Source of the DNA: an uncultured Prevotella sp. | Lineage (GTDB): Bacteria > Bacteroidota > Bacteroidia > Bacteroidales > Bacteroidaceae | Reading direction: 5' to 3' | DNA: 64,000 bases | Assembly: GCA_905236755.1 (NCBI GenBank) | Contig: CAJOCR010000002.1 | Span: 1-64,000 of the forward strand | Shown here: piece after piece, positions 32,253-41,348 of the stretch | How positions within the stretch are numbered: position 1 is the first letter of the stretch | Layout of the letters: each line of letters begins with the position of its first letter | The notes under the pieces: generated by a model | Databases searched by the model: none | Told to the model about the DNA's origin: nothing | The model's input: the letters and a program-made list of their open reading frames with translations, nothing else | Made by a program: the position numbers and the translations under genes

Positions 32253-32256
32253 CAGC

Positions 32257-32446
32257 AAACAAGGTGGAATATATATCCACTACTCGTAATAAAACAAAGA
32301 TATTTTTCGCATATATTTTATCTCACAAAAGTGAGGCTTTATTCCCCAGCTTGCGACAAGTTTAAGGAAAAAAGTTTACTTGAGTTAATTTATTTTTAGT
32401 AAATACCTAGCGCCGGAATCGTGAGATTGCAGCGCTATTTTTTTTT
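32257..32446 (+). ncRNA. Candidate structured small RNA (about 190 nt)
   Basis: A good promoter and a good intrinsic terminator enclose about 190 nt with no plausible protein. Hairpins by eye: GTGGA/TCCAC near 32265-32281, CTCAC-AAAA-GTGAG, CTTG-CGA-CAAG, TTTACT/AGTAAA, and the terminator. The next gene is on the opposite strand, so this is not a leader. Size, promoter type and ending fit the description of the Bacteroidales-1 RNA or of 6S RNA, but I cannot verify either. Confidence 0.65.
32408..32446 (+). terminator. Terminator of the 32.3-kb small RNA
   Basis: Stem TAGCGC/GCGCTA with inner AATC/GATT pairing, then nine T. Confidence 0.88.
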
Positions 32447-32539
32447 ATAAAGTTCCTCTAACCAACGGAAAAAACTTATCATAACAAAGTCGATCGATCC
32501 ACCTAATTAATCACCGTTCAACTTCCAACGTTCAATGTT

Positions 32540-33682
32540 CTACAGTTTCTTAGTGTAGCAGCGATGACGACGATGCTGACGTGACTCCAGATACTGCCAT
32601 TCTGATTGCACAGCCTTGTTATCTTCCATCTGCGGCATAGCCTCAGCCCATTTAAAACCATATTTTACGAACTGCTTGATAAGATCGTTGAATATAAGCG
32701 AGTTGGCACCTTTCTTTCTATATTCAGGCAACACACCAATCAAAAGCAAGTCAACAGTATCTGTCTTATGCCATTTCAGCACTTTGAGCAATTCCCACCA
32801 CCCCATTGGAAGCATGCGTCCATCACGAGTATGCTGCAAAGCCTTGGTAAACGAAGGGAAGGTTACACCAATAGCCACCATTTCGCCTGTGTTCTCGTCA
32901 AAAACAGATGAGACAAGGTTCAAGTCAGCTATCTTGATATAGTTGTTCACATATCCGTCAATCTGCTTGTCGCTCATGTGACTATAGTTATACAGATGCG
33001 AGTATGTTTCGTTAACTATCTCAAACACCTTACGGCCCATACCACCTTCAATAAGTTCCTTGCGAGTAAACTTATGCACCTTCAGGTTGTATCTCTGCGA
33101 AATCATATCAGCAAGCTTGCCATACTTATATGGAGGTTCGTCAGGCACTCTAACCTTGTATTCCATATAATCGTTGTCTTTGGCAAAACCAGCCATACGT
33201 TCCATATGTTCCTTGTAATAAGGATAGTTATAGTTAACATACATCGTTGACTGCTCCTCAAAACCTTCTATGAGCATACCTTCACGATCCATATCCGTAA
33301 AGCCCAACGGACCAGTTATTTCGTTCATTCCTTTGGCAAGTCCCCACTCTTCTACTGTTTTCAGCAGAGTTTCCGACACCTCAATGTCATCAACGAAGTC
33401 AAACCAACCAAAGCGTACACATTTTCTGTTCCAGTTCTCGTTAGCTCTATGGTTGATGATAGCAGCCACACGCCCCACCATCTTACCATCTTTGAAAGCC
33501 ATATAGTAAGCAGCCTCACAGCATTCAAATGAAGGGTTTTTATCTTTCCTCAGCGTGTCCATCTCGTCCATATACAGATAAGGCACTGCATATTCGCTAT
33601 CACGATATAAATCGTAATAGAACTGTATAAACTGCTTGAGTTCTTTCTTAGTTTTTACCTCCTTAATTTCAATACTGCTCAT
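32540..33682 (-). CDS. GNAT-like N-acyltransferase family protein
   Basis: A 380-residue cytoplasmic protein. The N-terminal half has a GNAT-like beginning (KELKQFIQFYYDLYRDSEYAVPYL, AFKDGKMVGRVAAIINHRAN), and the C-terminal part carries another GNAT-like acetyl-CoA binding segment (VDLLLIGVLPEYRKKGANSLIFNDLI). It matches a conserved Bacteroidetes family of about 380 residues; substrate unknown. Its end is convergent with the small RNA. It lies downstream of tmRNA on the same strand but is probably transcribed separately. Confidence 0.75.
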   Translation of the reverse strand: MSSIEIKEVKTKKELKQFIQFYYDLYRDSEYAVPYLYMDEMDTLRKDKNPSFECCEAAYYMAFKDGKMVGRVAAIINHRANENWNRKCVRFGWFDFVDDIEVSETLLKTVEEWGLAKGMNEITGPLGFTDMDREGMLIEGFEEQSTMYVNYNYPYYKEHMERMAGFAKDNDYMEYKVRVPDEPPYKYGKLADMISQRYNLKVHKFTRKELIEGGMGRKVFEIVNETYSHLYNYSHMSDKQIDGYVNNYIKIADLNLVSSVFDENTGEMVAIGVTFPSFTKALQHTRDGRMLPMGWWELLKVLKWHKTDTVDLLLIGVLPEYRKKGANSLIFNDLIKQFVKYGFKWAEAMPQMEDNKAVQSEWQYLESRQHRRHRCYTKKL

Positions 33683-33745
33683 ATGCTTATTCCTTGGTAA
33701 ATAAAGGAAATATTTTCGTTTAAGATTGTTTTTGTTTTACACGCA

Positions 33746-33779
33746 AAATGCCAATCACCTTCCTCGGCAATTGGCATTT
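33746..33779 (-). terminator. Hairpin after tmRNA
   Basis: AAATGCCAAT / ATTGGCATTT stem just past the tmRNA 3' end. Only a short T-run follows leftward, so it is a terminator or processing structure of moderate strength. Confidence 0.6.
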
Positions 33780-33785
33780 GCAGCG

Positions 33786-34182
33786 TGGAGCTGGAGGGAT
33801 TCGAACCCTCGTCCAAACAGGGAAACCATACGCTTTCTACATGCTTATTCCAGCCTTCGTTTTTCGAGCAGCGGCAAGACCTGGACCACCAACCGATGCC
33901 TTATCCTCTAAAATTTCATCTGGGCATCGAGGCCTACCCAAACTATTTCCGATTTACCTGCACCGCTTAACCCTCAGATTCGGAACAACATCCTTGGAGC
34001 AGTGTCTCGTCGCATCACCTTGTGACGCGATAAAGCCAGTAATCTACTGTACTTCGATTAGGCAGCGAGAGCGTAATTGTTTTCGCCAATTAATTTTTTG
34101 GTCGCTAAGATTAAAGAGCTAACCACCGAGGCTCTGCATGCTTACGCACCATTTCGGCCCGCTGTCAAATCCAGTCAACCCC
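33786..34182 (-). ncRNA. ssrA: Transfer-messenger RNA
   Basis: A 397-nt tmRNA. The 5' end GGGGTTGACTGGATTTGACA and 3' end GGTTCGAATCCCTCCAGCTCC plus A pair as an alanine-type acceptor (GGGGTTG/CAGCTCC), and the TTCGAAT T-loop is intact. The tag frame on the minus strand ends ...GENNYALAA followed by TAA (34058-34087), a Bacteroidetes-type proteolysis tag. The exact resume codon is not certain; an open frame continues upstream as ATKKLI. CCA is not encoded. It rescues stalled ribosomes with SmpB. Confidence 0.96.
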
Positions 34183-34239
34183 ATGGTAACGTATCTTGCC
34201 AACTCAGCATTTTACTTGCTTCATCAGCATATCCATTTG

Positions 34240-34270
34240 CAAAGATAGTGCAAAATTCTGATAAAGCAAG
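34240..34270 (-). promoter_or_regulatory. tmRNA promoter
   Basis: Minus-strand -7 box TATCTTTG (34240-34247) with -33 CTTG (34267-34270), 19 bp apart. Start near 34235, so about 50 nt would be trimmed from the precursor. Confidence 0.65.
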
Positions 34271-34499
34271 TGAAATGAGAATTTATTTTCATTTATATTA
34301 TGAAAGTTGGCTACACTCGATAATAAGAAAAACATTCTCATTATTCTCGTTTGCACAACTTTTCCGAGCATGAAGAATTTATCCAAATCGAATACAAAAC
34401 AAAATAAAATTCGATTTTTTTTTTTGTTTAGATGCAGCCTATCTTATCTACTTTTCCCTATAATGCCTCTATAATGCGTTTATATCACGAAGAAATAAA

Positions 34500-34598
34500 A
34501 GCATAACGTTACATAACAGCATAACAATAAGAACACATATATCAATTACAGATTGTTCAATGCAAAACTATTGTTATGCTGTTATGTTATGTAACGCT
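34500..34598. repeat. Long inverted repeat of TAACA-type units
   Basis: Left arm about 34505-34530, right arm about 34569-34598. The arms match if one extra 5-bp unit (TAACA) in the right arm is skipped. The loop is about 40 bp. No gene. Confidence 0.7.
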
Positions 34599-34627
34599 TC
34601 TATCAAGCGTGCAACCATATAACAACC

Positions 34628-34818
34628 ATACTACTGCCTCAGTACAGCCTTACTGCTGCCTCGTCATATGTCCAGTATTTGTCCAGTTGTTGTCCAGTAT
34701 TTATCCAGTTGTTGTACAGTTAAACACTGGACATGTACTGAAGAAAAACCGAAGTACGTCTGAGCATATACTGGACACTAATGCTTGCAGGAACGAGCCT
34801 GTAGTAAGGCAGTAGTAT
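34628..34818. repeat. Nested repeats: 12-bp inverted repeat around 22-bp direct repeats
   Basis: ATACTACTGCCT (34628-34639) has its exact complement at 34807-34818. Inside, a 22-bp unit beginning GTCCAGTATTT is repeated twice in tandem (34670-34691, 34692-34713, one mismatch) with a partial third copy, and ACTGGACA in reverse orientation occurs at about 34727 and 34771. No open frame. Confidence 0.7.
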
Positions 34819-34836
34819 AGTAAAAGGGGAAGAAAC

Positions 34837-34891
34837 CCCTTCGAGATGCCTTCGAGCTGGCTTTAGGATGCTCTTAGGATTCGTTTAGGAC
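34837..34891 (-). repeat. Five-unit 11-bp tandem array
   Basis: Read on the minus strand: GTCCTAAACGA, ATCCTAAGAGC, ATCCTAAAGCC, AGCTCGAAGGC, ATCTCGAAGGG. Unit type and order equal the array at 26917-26982. It lies between tmRNA and the polysaccharide locus. From 34892 to 35143 no convincing gene is seen; a possible 22-codon frame lies at 35066-35134. Confidence 0.8.
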
Positions 34892-35143
34892 ATATTTTTT
34901 CAATATTCGCAAAATAAATGCAGGATTTTTGCGTTTTAATAAAGTTAAGGTAAGATAACTCTGGGGCGGTTTCTGCGTGACATGGCTAAGAGGCTGTAGT
35001 TGCAGTTGCGGAGAGTGTTGCAGAAGAGGGAGAAAAACGATACCATGGATTGAATGTTGATACCCATGGAGAGAAAGAAATTGCTTCAGAGGAACAGCTT
35101 ACAGCATGAGAGACTAAGAGAAAAAGAAAATTAAACACAAGAT

Positions 35144-37735
35144 ATGAAAAGACTTTTTGCCTACATATTTTTGCTGATGCTCGTACCTATGACGAGCATG
35201 GCTCAGTCTATGTCGGATGCTCAGGTGGCTCAATATATAGCTAAAGAGCATGCTATGGGCACTTCGAACACACAGATTGTCACTAAACTGATTCAGAAAG
35301 GTGTGAACATTCAGCAGATAAGACGCGTGAGAAAGCAGTATGAGAAAATGCAGAACGAAAGTTCATTGGGCAGTAATACATCACAGGTGACAAACAAGTC
35401 ACATCGCTTGCGCGTAAACAACGGAAACACTCGCGATGATTACGGCAAAGGCGTAAAGGAAGATGCCGACAAGCAGTCAAACTATCGTGTCACTCCGCTT
35501 AAAGACACAAAATATACTCATACCTTTGACGGCAAGGACGAGGAATTTGGCGACATGCAGAAAGAGATGTATGCCATATATCCTGACTCAACAGAAATGC
35601 TGAAGTTCTTCCTTGAACAACAAAAGAAAGAGAAAAAACGCGTGTTTGGCCGTGACATATTCAACAACAAAGACCTTACCTTTGAACCAAACATGAATAT
35701 TGCCACCCCACAGAACTATCGTCTGGGTCCAGGCGATGCTGTTATCGTGGAGATTTATGGCGTGTCACAGAAAACACTCGAATGTACTGTTTCGCCAGAG
35801 GGCGAGATAACCATTGAAGGCTATGGTCCTGTAACTGTAGGCGGATTAACCGTTGCACAAGCTAATGCCAGACTGAGAAATACTGTTGGAAGCAGATACC
35901 AGTCAAGCAGAATAAAGCTTACCGTTGGACAAACCAAAACCATGATGATTAACGTCATGGGCGAGGTAAAAGCACCTGGCACCTACACCCTATCGGCTTT
36001 TGCAACCGTGTTCCATGCACTCTATATGGCAGGCGGAACAAACGATTTGGGTACACTCAGAAACATCAAGGTATATCGTCAGAACAAACTGGTTACTGTT
36101 GTGGATATTTACGACTATATTCTCAACGGAAAACTCACAGGCAATGTGCGACTTGCCGACAACGATGTTATTGTTGTTGGACCTTACGATTGCTTGGTAA
36201 CAATATCTGGTAAGGTGAAACGCCCAATGATATACGAGATGAAAAAGAACGAGAGCCTCAACTCTCTTTTGAAATATGCAGGTGGCTTCACTGGCGATGC
36301 CTATATGAAGAGTGTACGCGTGAATCGCAAGACAGGTCGTGAGTATGCCGTATTCAATGTAGAAGAATTTGATTTCAGCAGTTTCCATATTGCCGATTGC
36401 GACTCTGTAAGCGTTGACTCTATTCTGCCAAGATACGAGAACACCGTCGAGGTTAAGGGCGCGGTTTTCCGTCCTGGAATGTATAACATTGGAAAGGATG
36501 TGAATAGCGTACGCTCACTTATTGAGCATGCCGAAGGTGTTACCGAAGAAGCCTTTACGGCTCATGCCGTAATGCACAGAATGAAGAAAGACCGCTCACT
36601 TCAGGTCATCTCCGTAGATATTGCAGGCATCATGAATGGCTCGGTTGCCGATATCCCCTTACAAGAGAATGATGTACTGTTTATACCTACACGCAAAGAC
36701 AAGATAAATCAGCAAACAATCACCATACGTGGAGAAGTACAATATCCAGGTGTATATAAATATGCTGAGAACGAAACCATCGAAGACTTTGTTCTTCAGG
36801 CTGGAGGATTAACCGACAAAGCATCAGAAGTGAAAGCAACAGTGAACAGAAGAGTTCACGACCCAAAGGCAACAAGTCCTGACAGCATCATTGCACAAAG
36901 CTACACACTTAGCCTGAAAGACGGCTTTGTTATTGATGGCAAACCAGGTTTTGAACTAATGCCATTCGATGAAGTATTCATCTTTGCAAGTCCAGGATAC
37001 ACCACTCAACAAAACGTATCTATAGAAGGTGAAGTAATGTTTGGCGGAACATACACCCTCACCAAACGTAATGCTCGCCTCACCGATCTGCTGCATAATG
37101 CAGGAGGAGTTACCGAACTTGCATATATCAAGGGAGCACGACTTGAGCGCAAAGCCAACGAAGCAGAACGCAAACGTATGGAAGAAGTACTTGTGATGAT
37201 GAAAGAGCAGCAACAGCAAATGCTTATGGAGCTTGCCACATCAACAAACAACAACAATGTCGCTTCCATTGCAGAACAAACAAAAAAACAGCAGTTGGAG
37301 AAGTTCCAGGTGCCAGATTACTATAGCGTAGGAATAGAGCTCGACAAAGCAATACAGAATCCAAATAGCGATGCCAACATCGTACTACGTGAAGGCGACC
37401 GTCTTATCATACCACAATACAATGCAACAGTAAAGGTTAGCGGAGCCGTAATGTATAACAACACCGTAGCTTATCGTGCAGGCAAGAGCGCAAAATACTA
37501 CATCAACGCAGCTGGTGGCTTTGCCCAAAACGCCCGCAAGAGCAACGCCTACATCATATACATGAACGGAATGGTGAGCAAGCTAAGTGGTGGAGCCAAG
37601 GTGCAGCCAGGTTGCGAAATAGTTATCCCCGCAAATATTAACAGCAAAAAGAGTGCAGCTGAAACAATGGGCATAGCATCAAGCGCCACATCAATGGCAG
37701 CAATGATAGCAACCATTGCAAACGTACTAAAATAA
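35144..37735 (+). CDS. Wza-type polysaccharide export protein with multiple SLBB domains
   Basis: An 863-residue protein: signal peptide (ending TSMAQ, about residue 21), a Gln/Lys-rich helical region, a Poly_export domain (about residues 190-275, from NYRLGPGDAVIVEIYG), then about five SLBB-type beta-grasp repeats (with segments such as INVMGEVKAPGTYTLSAF, VTISGKVKRPMIYEM, VEVKGAVFRPGMYNI, ITIRGEVQYPGVYKY, VSIEGEVMFGGTYTL), and a C-terminal hydrophobic segment (AMIATIANVL). It would form the outer-membrane exit channel for the capsule or exopolysaccharide. It is larger than E. coli Wza (379), as is common in Bacteroidetes. There is no lipobox. First gene of the polysaccharide locus. Confidence 0.92.
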   Translation: MKRLFAYIFLLMLVPMTSMAQSMSDAQVAQYIAKEHAMGTSNTQIVTKLIQKGVNIQQIRRVRKQYEKMQNESSLGSNTSQVTNKSHRLRVNNGNTRDDYGKGVKEDADKQSNYRVTPLKDTKYTHTFDGKDEEFGDMQKEMYAIYPDSTEMLKFFLEQQKKEKKRVFGRDIFNNKDLTFEPNMNIATPQNYRLGPGDAVIVEIYGVSQKTLECTVSPEGEITIEGYGPVTVGGLTVAQANARLRNTVGSRYQSSRIKLTVGQTKTMMINVMGEVKAPGTYTLSAFATVFHALYMAGGTNDLGTLRNIKVYRQNKLVTVVDIYDYILNGKLTGNVRLADNDVIVVGPYDCLVTISGKVKRPMIYEMKKNESLNSLLKYAGGFTGDAYMKSVRVNRKTGREYAVFNVEEFDFSSFHIADCDSVSVDSILPRYENTVEVKGAVFRPGMYNIGKDVNSVRSLIEHAEGVTEEAFTAHAVMHRMKKDRSLQVISVDIAGIMNGSVADIPLQENDVLFIPTRKDKINQQTITIRGEVQYPGVYKYAENETIEDFVLQAGGLTDKASEVKATVNRRVHDPKATSPDSIIAQSYTLSLKDGFVIDGKPGFELMPFDEVFIFASPGYTTQQNVSIEGEVMFGGTYTLTKRNARLTDLLHNAGGVTELAYIKGARLERKANEAERKRMEEVLVMMKEQQQQMLMELATSTNNNNVASIAEQTKKQQLEKFQVPDYYSVGIELDKAIQNPNSDANIVLREGDRLIIPQYNATVKVSGAVMYNNTVAYRAGKSAKYYINAAGGFAQNARKSNAYIIYMNGMVSKLSGGAKVQPGCEIVIPANINSKKSAAETMGIASSATSMAAMIATIANVLK

Positions 37736-37784
37736 TCCATAACACATTGAAAATAATGCTTTTAGCTTAAAAATAACAAAAATA

Positions 37785-37813
37785 TTACCTTTAGGTAACT
37801 TACCTTTAGGTAA
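37785..37813. promoter_or_regulatory. Two tandem TTACCTTTAGGTAA palindromes (operator candidate)
   Basis: TTACCTTTAGGTAA occurs at 37785-37798 and 37800-37813, a 15-bp repeat period. Each copy is a palindrome (TTACC/GGTAA). They lie immediately upstream of the -7 box at 37821, across the expected -33 region, the usual place for a repressor or activator site. Confidence 0.6.
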
Positions 37814-37820
37814 TATTTTG

Positions 37821-37828
37821 TATATTTG
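37821..37828 (+). promoter_or_regulatory. -7 box before the AAA ATPase gene
   Basis: TATATTTG, 19 bp before the ATG at 37848. No TTTG at -33; the tandem palindromes occupy that region, so activation by a bound protein is possible. Confidence 0.55.
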
Positions 37829-37847
37829 CAGCAAAAACAAGGAAAAT

Positions 37848-38975
37848 ATGGAATCACCTTTTCAATTTGGAACACTTGCCACCAAAGAAAACTTCATCGA
37901 CAGAAATGAAGACAGGGCAATGTTGAAGCAGCTGCTCACCTCACATATCAATGTGATGCTCATCTCACCAAGAAGATGGGGAAAATCTTCATTGGTAAAA
38001 CGTTCTATGGAAGAGTTAGCTTCCGAAAGAAAAGACATAAAAGTATGTTTCATAGATGCCTTCAGCATAGGCTCTGAAGCTGAATTCTATCGCACATTTG
38101 CAAGTAAAGTAATAGAATGTGCATCAACAAAGTTTGAGAAATGGGCAGAAGATGCTAAGAACCTACTCAATGGAGTTATACCACAACTGGTAATAAAAGA
38201 CCAGGTAACCGATTTCATGGCCTTTGATATAAAATTCAAGCCTGAAGAAAAAGATAAATTATCTATTCTGCAACTCCCAGAAACTCTTGCAAAACAAAAA
38301 GGCATACGAATTATTGTTTGTATAGACGAATTCCAGCAACTTTCCAACTTAGCAGAATACAAGGATATGGAGGGCAAAATGCGTTCTGTATGGCAACAGC
38401 AGGAGCTAACTACATACTGCATGTATGGCAGCAAACGCCACATGATGATGGACATCTTCAATAATTCCAATAATCCATTCTATAGATTTGGACAAGTTGT
38501 CTTTCTCGACAAAATCACCAAAGACAACTGGATGCCATTTATCATAGAAGGATTCAGAAAGACTAACAAACATATATCAGAAGATTATGCCTCAAAGATT
38601 TGCGATATTGTTGAGTGTCACTCATGGTATCTTCAACAGTTGAGTTTCTTTATCTGGAACCAAACAGAAAAAGATGTAACGGCGGAGGAATTCAGCTATG
38701 GAGTAAAACAGCTAATAAACATAAATACTCCAATGTTTCAATCAGACATCAACAAACTCACCCCAGCCCAGTTAGAATTGCTACGTGCAATAGCAGCAGG
38801 CGAAACAAAGTTCTCGTCGGCAGAAGTAAACAGCAAATACAATCTGGGCAACCCCAATACGCTTGCCAAAAACAAACGTAGCCTACAAGAGCAAGACATT
38901 ATAGAAAAAACAAAAGACAACACTTTCCACTTTGTTGATCCAATCTTCAAATTGTGGATAGAAAAGGAAATGTAA
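37848..38975 (+). CDS. AAA-family ATPase with C-terminal winged helix
   Basis: A 375-residue protein of the archaeal-type ATPase group (PF01637-like). Walker A is ISPRRWGKSSLVKR near residue 45, and Walker B is IIVCIDEFQQL near residue 155. The C-terminus (about 300-375) looks like a winged helix (LRAIAAGETKFSSAEVNSKYNLGNPNTLAKNKRSL). Such proteins are common in Bacteroidetes with unknown roles. It has its own promoter and lies between the export and Wzz genes. I start at MESPFQFG (37848), after an AAGGA-like site, because the promoter is inside the longer frame. Whether it takes part in polysaccharide control is open. Confidence 0.85.
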   Translation: MESPFQFGTLATKENFIDRNEDRAMLKQLLTSHINVMLISPRRWGKSSLVKRSMEELASERKDIKVCFIDAFSIGSEAEFYRTFASKVIECASTKFEKWAEDAKNLLNGVIPQLVIKDQVTDFMAFDIKFKPEEKDKLSILQLPETLAKQKGIRIIVCIDEFQQLSNLAEYKDMEGKMRSVWQQQELTTYCMYGSKRHMMMDIFNNSNNPFYRFGQVVFLDKITKDNWMPFIIEGFRKTNKHISEDYASKICDIVECHSWYLQQLSFFIWNQTEKDVTAEEFSYGVKQLININTPMFQSDINKLTPAQLELLRAIAAGETKFSSAEVNSKYNLGNPNTLAKNKRSLQEQDIIEKTKDNTFHFVDPIFKLWIEKEM

Positions 38976-38981
38976 GAGAAT

Positions 38982-40043
38982 ATGGAAAAAGAAACAACCG
39001 AGAATAAAGGAATATATCTTAGAGAAATAAATATCCCTGAATTAATATCCAAATTAAAAAAAGGATGGAAAAGTTATTTGATTAGCTTATCTATAACATT
39101 TGCATTAAGCATGTTCATCATACTTTCTGTGCCAAGATACTACAGATGTGAGGTAAAACTTGCGCCAGAATCATCAGCATCCAATTTAGGTAACATAGGT
39201 GCCCTCGCATCATCTATGGGAATTAATATGGGAAATTTAGAAAACAAAGATGCCATCATACCTGAATTATACCCAGACCTTATGACATCAGCAGACTTTC
39301 AAGTTAGTCTCTTTCCTATTGTAATTAGAACCAATGACGAAAAAATCAAAACAACATACTTTGACTACATAAATACCAAACAAAAAAAAGCTTGGTGGGA
39401 AAAAGCCAAAGCATGGTGTGTAAATAAATTCAAAAGCAACGATGAAATAAGTAATCATTATCAAACCAGCAAAAGCAAAGTAAATCCATTTAAATTGTCA
39501 AAAAAGGAAAACGATATTGCAAAAGCTATTTCTGGAAAGATATCAACTCATGTAGATAAGAAAAACGATGTCATTACCATTTGCGTTGAAGATCAAGATC
39601 CGCTTGTGGCTGCAACAATGGCAGATTCAGTAAGAGTAAAGCTACAACAATTCATAACTGATTACAGAACCAAAAAGGCAAAGATTGATTATGAGTATGC
39701 AAAAAAACTAAACCAACAAGCAAAGCAATCATATATTAAAGCTCAATATAAATATGCAGCCTATTGCGATGCAAACGAAGACGCTGTACTTCACAGTTTT
39801 CAAGCAAAACGAGATGAACTTGAGAACGAAATGCAACTGCAATATAACAACTATCAGCAAACAGCAACACAAATGCAACTTGCAAAAGCAAAAATTCAAG
39901 AACGCACACCTGCATTTACAATTTTACAAAATGCATCCGTTCCATTGAAACCCGCAGGTCCCAAAAGAATGATATTTGTTTCATTCTGCCTATTCTTTGT
40001 CTTTATTTGTACAAGCATTTATGTTTATAGAAAAGATCTTTAA
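38982..40043 (+). CDS. Wzz-type chain-length determinant
   Basis: A 353-residue inner-membrane protein with an N-terminal helix (YLISLSITFALSMFIIL, about 32-50), a long periplasmic helical part and a C-terminal helix (MIFVSFCLFFVFICTSIYVY). The PxP-like signature before the second helix (PLKPAGPKRMI) is typical of polysaccharide co-polymerases. No kinase domain is present. It sets polymer length together with the Wzy polymerase and contacts the Wza channel. Its end overlaps the Wzx gene by 23 bp. Confidence 0.9.
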   Translation: MEKETTENKGIYLREINIPELISKLKKGWKSYLISLSITFALSMFIILSVPRYYRCEVKLAPESSASNLGNIGALASSMGINMGNLENKDAIIPELYPDLMTSADFQVSLFPIVIRTNDEKIKTTYFDYINTKQKKAWWEKAKAWCVNKFKSNDEISNHYQTSKSKVNPFKLSKKENDIAKAISGKISTHVDKKNDVITICVEDQDPLVAATMADSVRVKLQQFITDYRTKKAKIDYEYAKKLNQQAKQSYIKAQYKYAAYCDANEDAVLHSFQAKRDELENEMQLQYNNYQQTATQMQLAKAKIQERTPAFTILQNASVPLKPAGPKRMIFVSFCLFFVFICTSIYVYRKDL

Positions 40044-41340
40044 AGGGAACAAACGTACTGCATTAATAAAGAAAAATATTGCAAGTTCATTCTTAATAAA
40101 GGGTTGGAGTTGCATTATTCAGTTTTTATTAGTTCCACTCACTTTAAATTGCCTCAATCAATATGAGTATGGAATATGGCTCACTATAAACTCCATACTC
40201 ATATGGATTGATCAATTTGATATGGGATTGGGAAACGGACTTAGAAATAAGCTTGCAGAATCAATTGCGACCAACAACAAAGAGAAAGCACAAAAACAAG
40301 TAAGTACAACTGTTATAATGCTATTTTGTATTATAATTCCTATCTATTTTGTTCTAAGTTTAATCGTTATAAAAACTAATTTATACGAACTACTCAATAT
40401 CATTCCTGCTAAAGTTCCTAATTTAGTAGAGATTATATTAATATCATTAGCTTTTGTATGCTCCACATTCATATTTAAATTTATTGGTAATATATACCTG
40501 GGGCTTCAACTCCCAGCTGTAAACAATCTATTAGTTGTATCTGGGCAAACAATGGCTTTATTATTAATCACTATTTTATCATTATTAGGAGACAAATCAC
40601 TACTACATATTGCCATTGCATATACTCTATCTCCACTCATTATCTATATCTTTTCATCCACAATTACTTTTACAAAGTATAAATATCTCTACCCTAAGAT
40701 TTCATTATTTGACATAAAAGAACTAAAAGAACTATTCTCTTTAGGAATTATATTTTTCTCAATACAACTATCAGGACTTATTATATTTGCATCATCAAAT
40801 ATACTTATATCAAGACTATTCTCTCCTTCAGAAGTTGCGCCATATCAAATAACCTATAGATACTTCAGTATAATATTAGTTGTATTTTCCTTAATATCAG
40901 CACCACTTTGGACAGCAACAACAGACGCTTATACGAGAGGCGAATACAAATGGATTAAAAAGCAAGTAGCAAAAACTAAATTTGTTGTAGCAATTCTTGG
41001 AGTTTGCTTACTATTCATGACATTAGGTGCAAATATTTTCTACAATATTTGGGTTGGTGACAATATTAAAATAGACATAACAATGTCTATTCTTATGGCA
41101 CTCTATATATTTGAATTAATTTATAGTATGTGCTTTTCAAACATTATTTTCGGAATTGGCAAAATAAAAATTATCTCATATATTACTATTATCGAAGCTA
41201 TAATATTCATTCCATTAGCTATTTATTTAGGACGAGAAATAGGTATTACCGGCATTGTCATTGCACTAATTATTGTCAATAGCTTATGTGCTATCAGCAA
41301 TAGAATACAATATTCTTTAATAATTAATCATAGAGTTTAA
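40021..41340 (+). CDS. Wzx-type polysaccharide flippase
   Basis: A 439-residue integral membrane protein with about 12-14 helices of the MOP/PST exporter family. The start (IKKNIASSFLIKGWSCIIQFLLVPLTLNCL) and the QYEYGIWLTINSIL motif are typical. It would flip undecaprenyl-linked repeat units across the inner membrane. The base composition is strongly AT-rich compared with genes outside 39-47 kb. I start at ATG 40021, inside the wzz end; the frame opens at 39976. Confidence 0.9.
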   Translation: MFIEKIFKGNKRTALIKKNIASSFLIKGWSCIIQFLLVPLTLNCLNQYEYGIWLTINSILIWIDQFDMGLGNGLRNKLAESIATNNKEKAQKQVSTTVIMLFCIIIPIYFVLSLIVIKTNLYELLNIIPAKVPNLVEIILISLAFVCSTFIFKFIGNIYLGLQLPAVNNLLVVSGQTMALLLITILSLLGDKSLLHIAIAYTLSPLIIYIFSSTITFTKYKYLYPKISLFDIKELKELFSLGIIFFSIQLSGLIIFASSNILISRLFSPSEVAPYQITYRYFSIILVVFSLISAPLWTATTDAYTRGEYKWIKKQVAKTKFVVAILGVCLLFMTLGANIFYNIWVGDNIKIDITMSILMALYIFELIYSMCFSNIIFGIGKIKIISYITIIEAIIFIPLAIYLGREIGITGIVIALIIVNSLCAISNRIQYSLIINHRV

Positions 41341-41348
41341 AAGAGTAT

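Noticed and set aside
33748..34122. Several plus-strand frames of 60-124 codons
   Set aside because: All lie within tmRNA on the opposite strand; their residues are translations of tmRNA stems.
34500..34900. Insertion sequence or integron remnant
   Set aside because: No transposase or integrase fragment in any frame, and no target duplication seen.
37848..38975. AAA ATPase as an anti-phage defence gene
   Set aside because: No partner effector or known defence neighbours; the ATPase family is widespread and mostly without known role.
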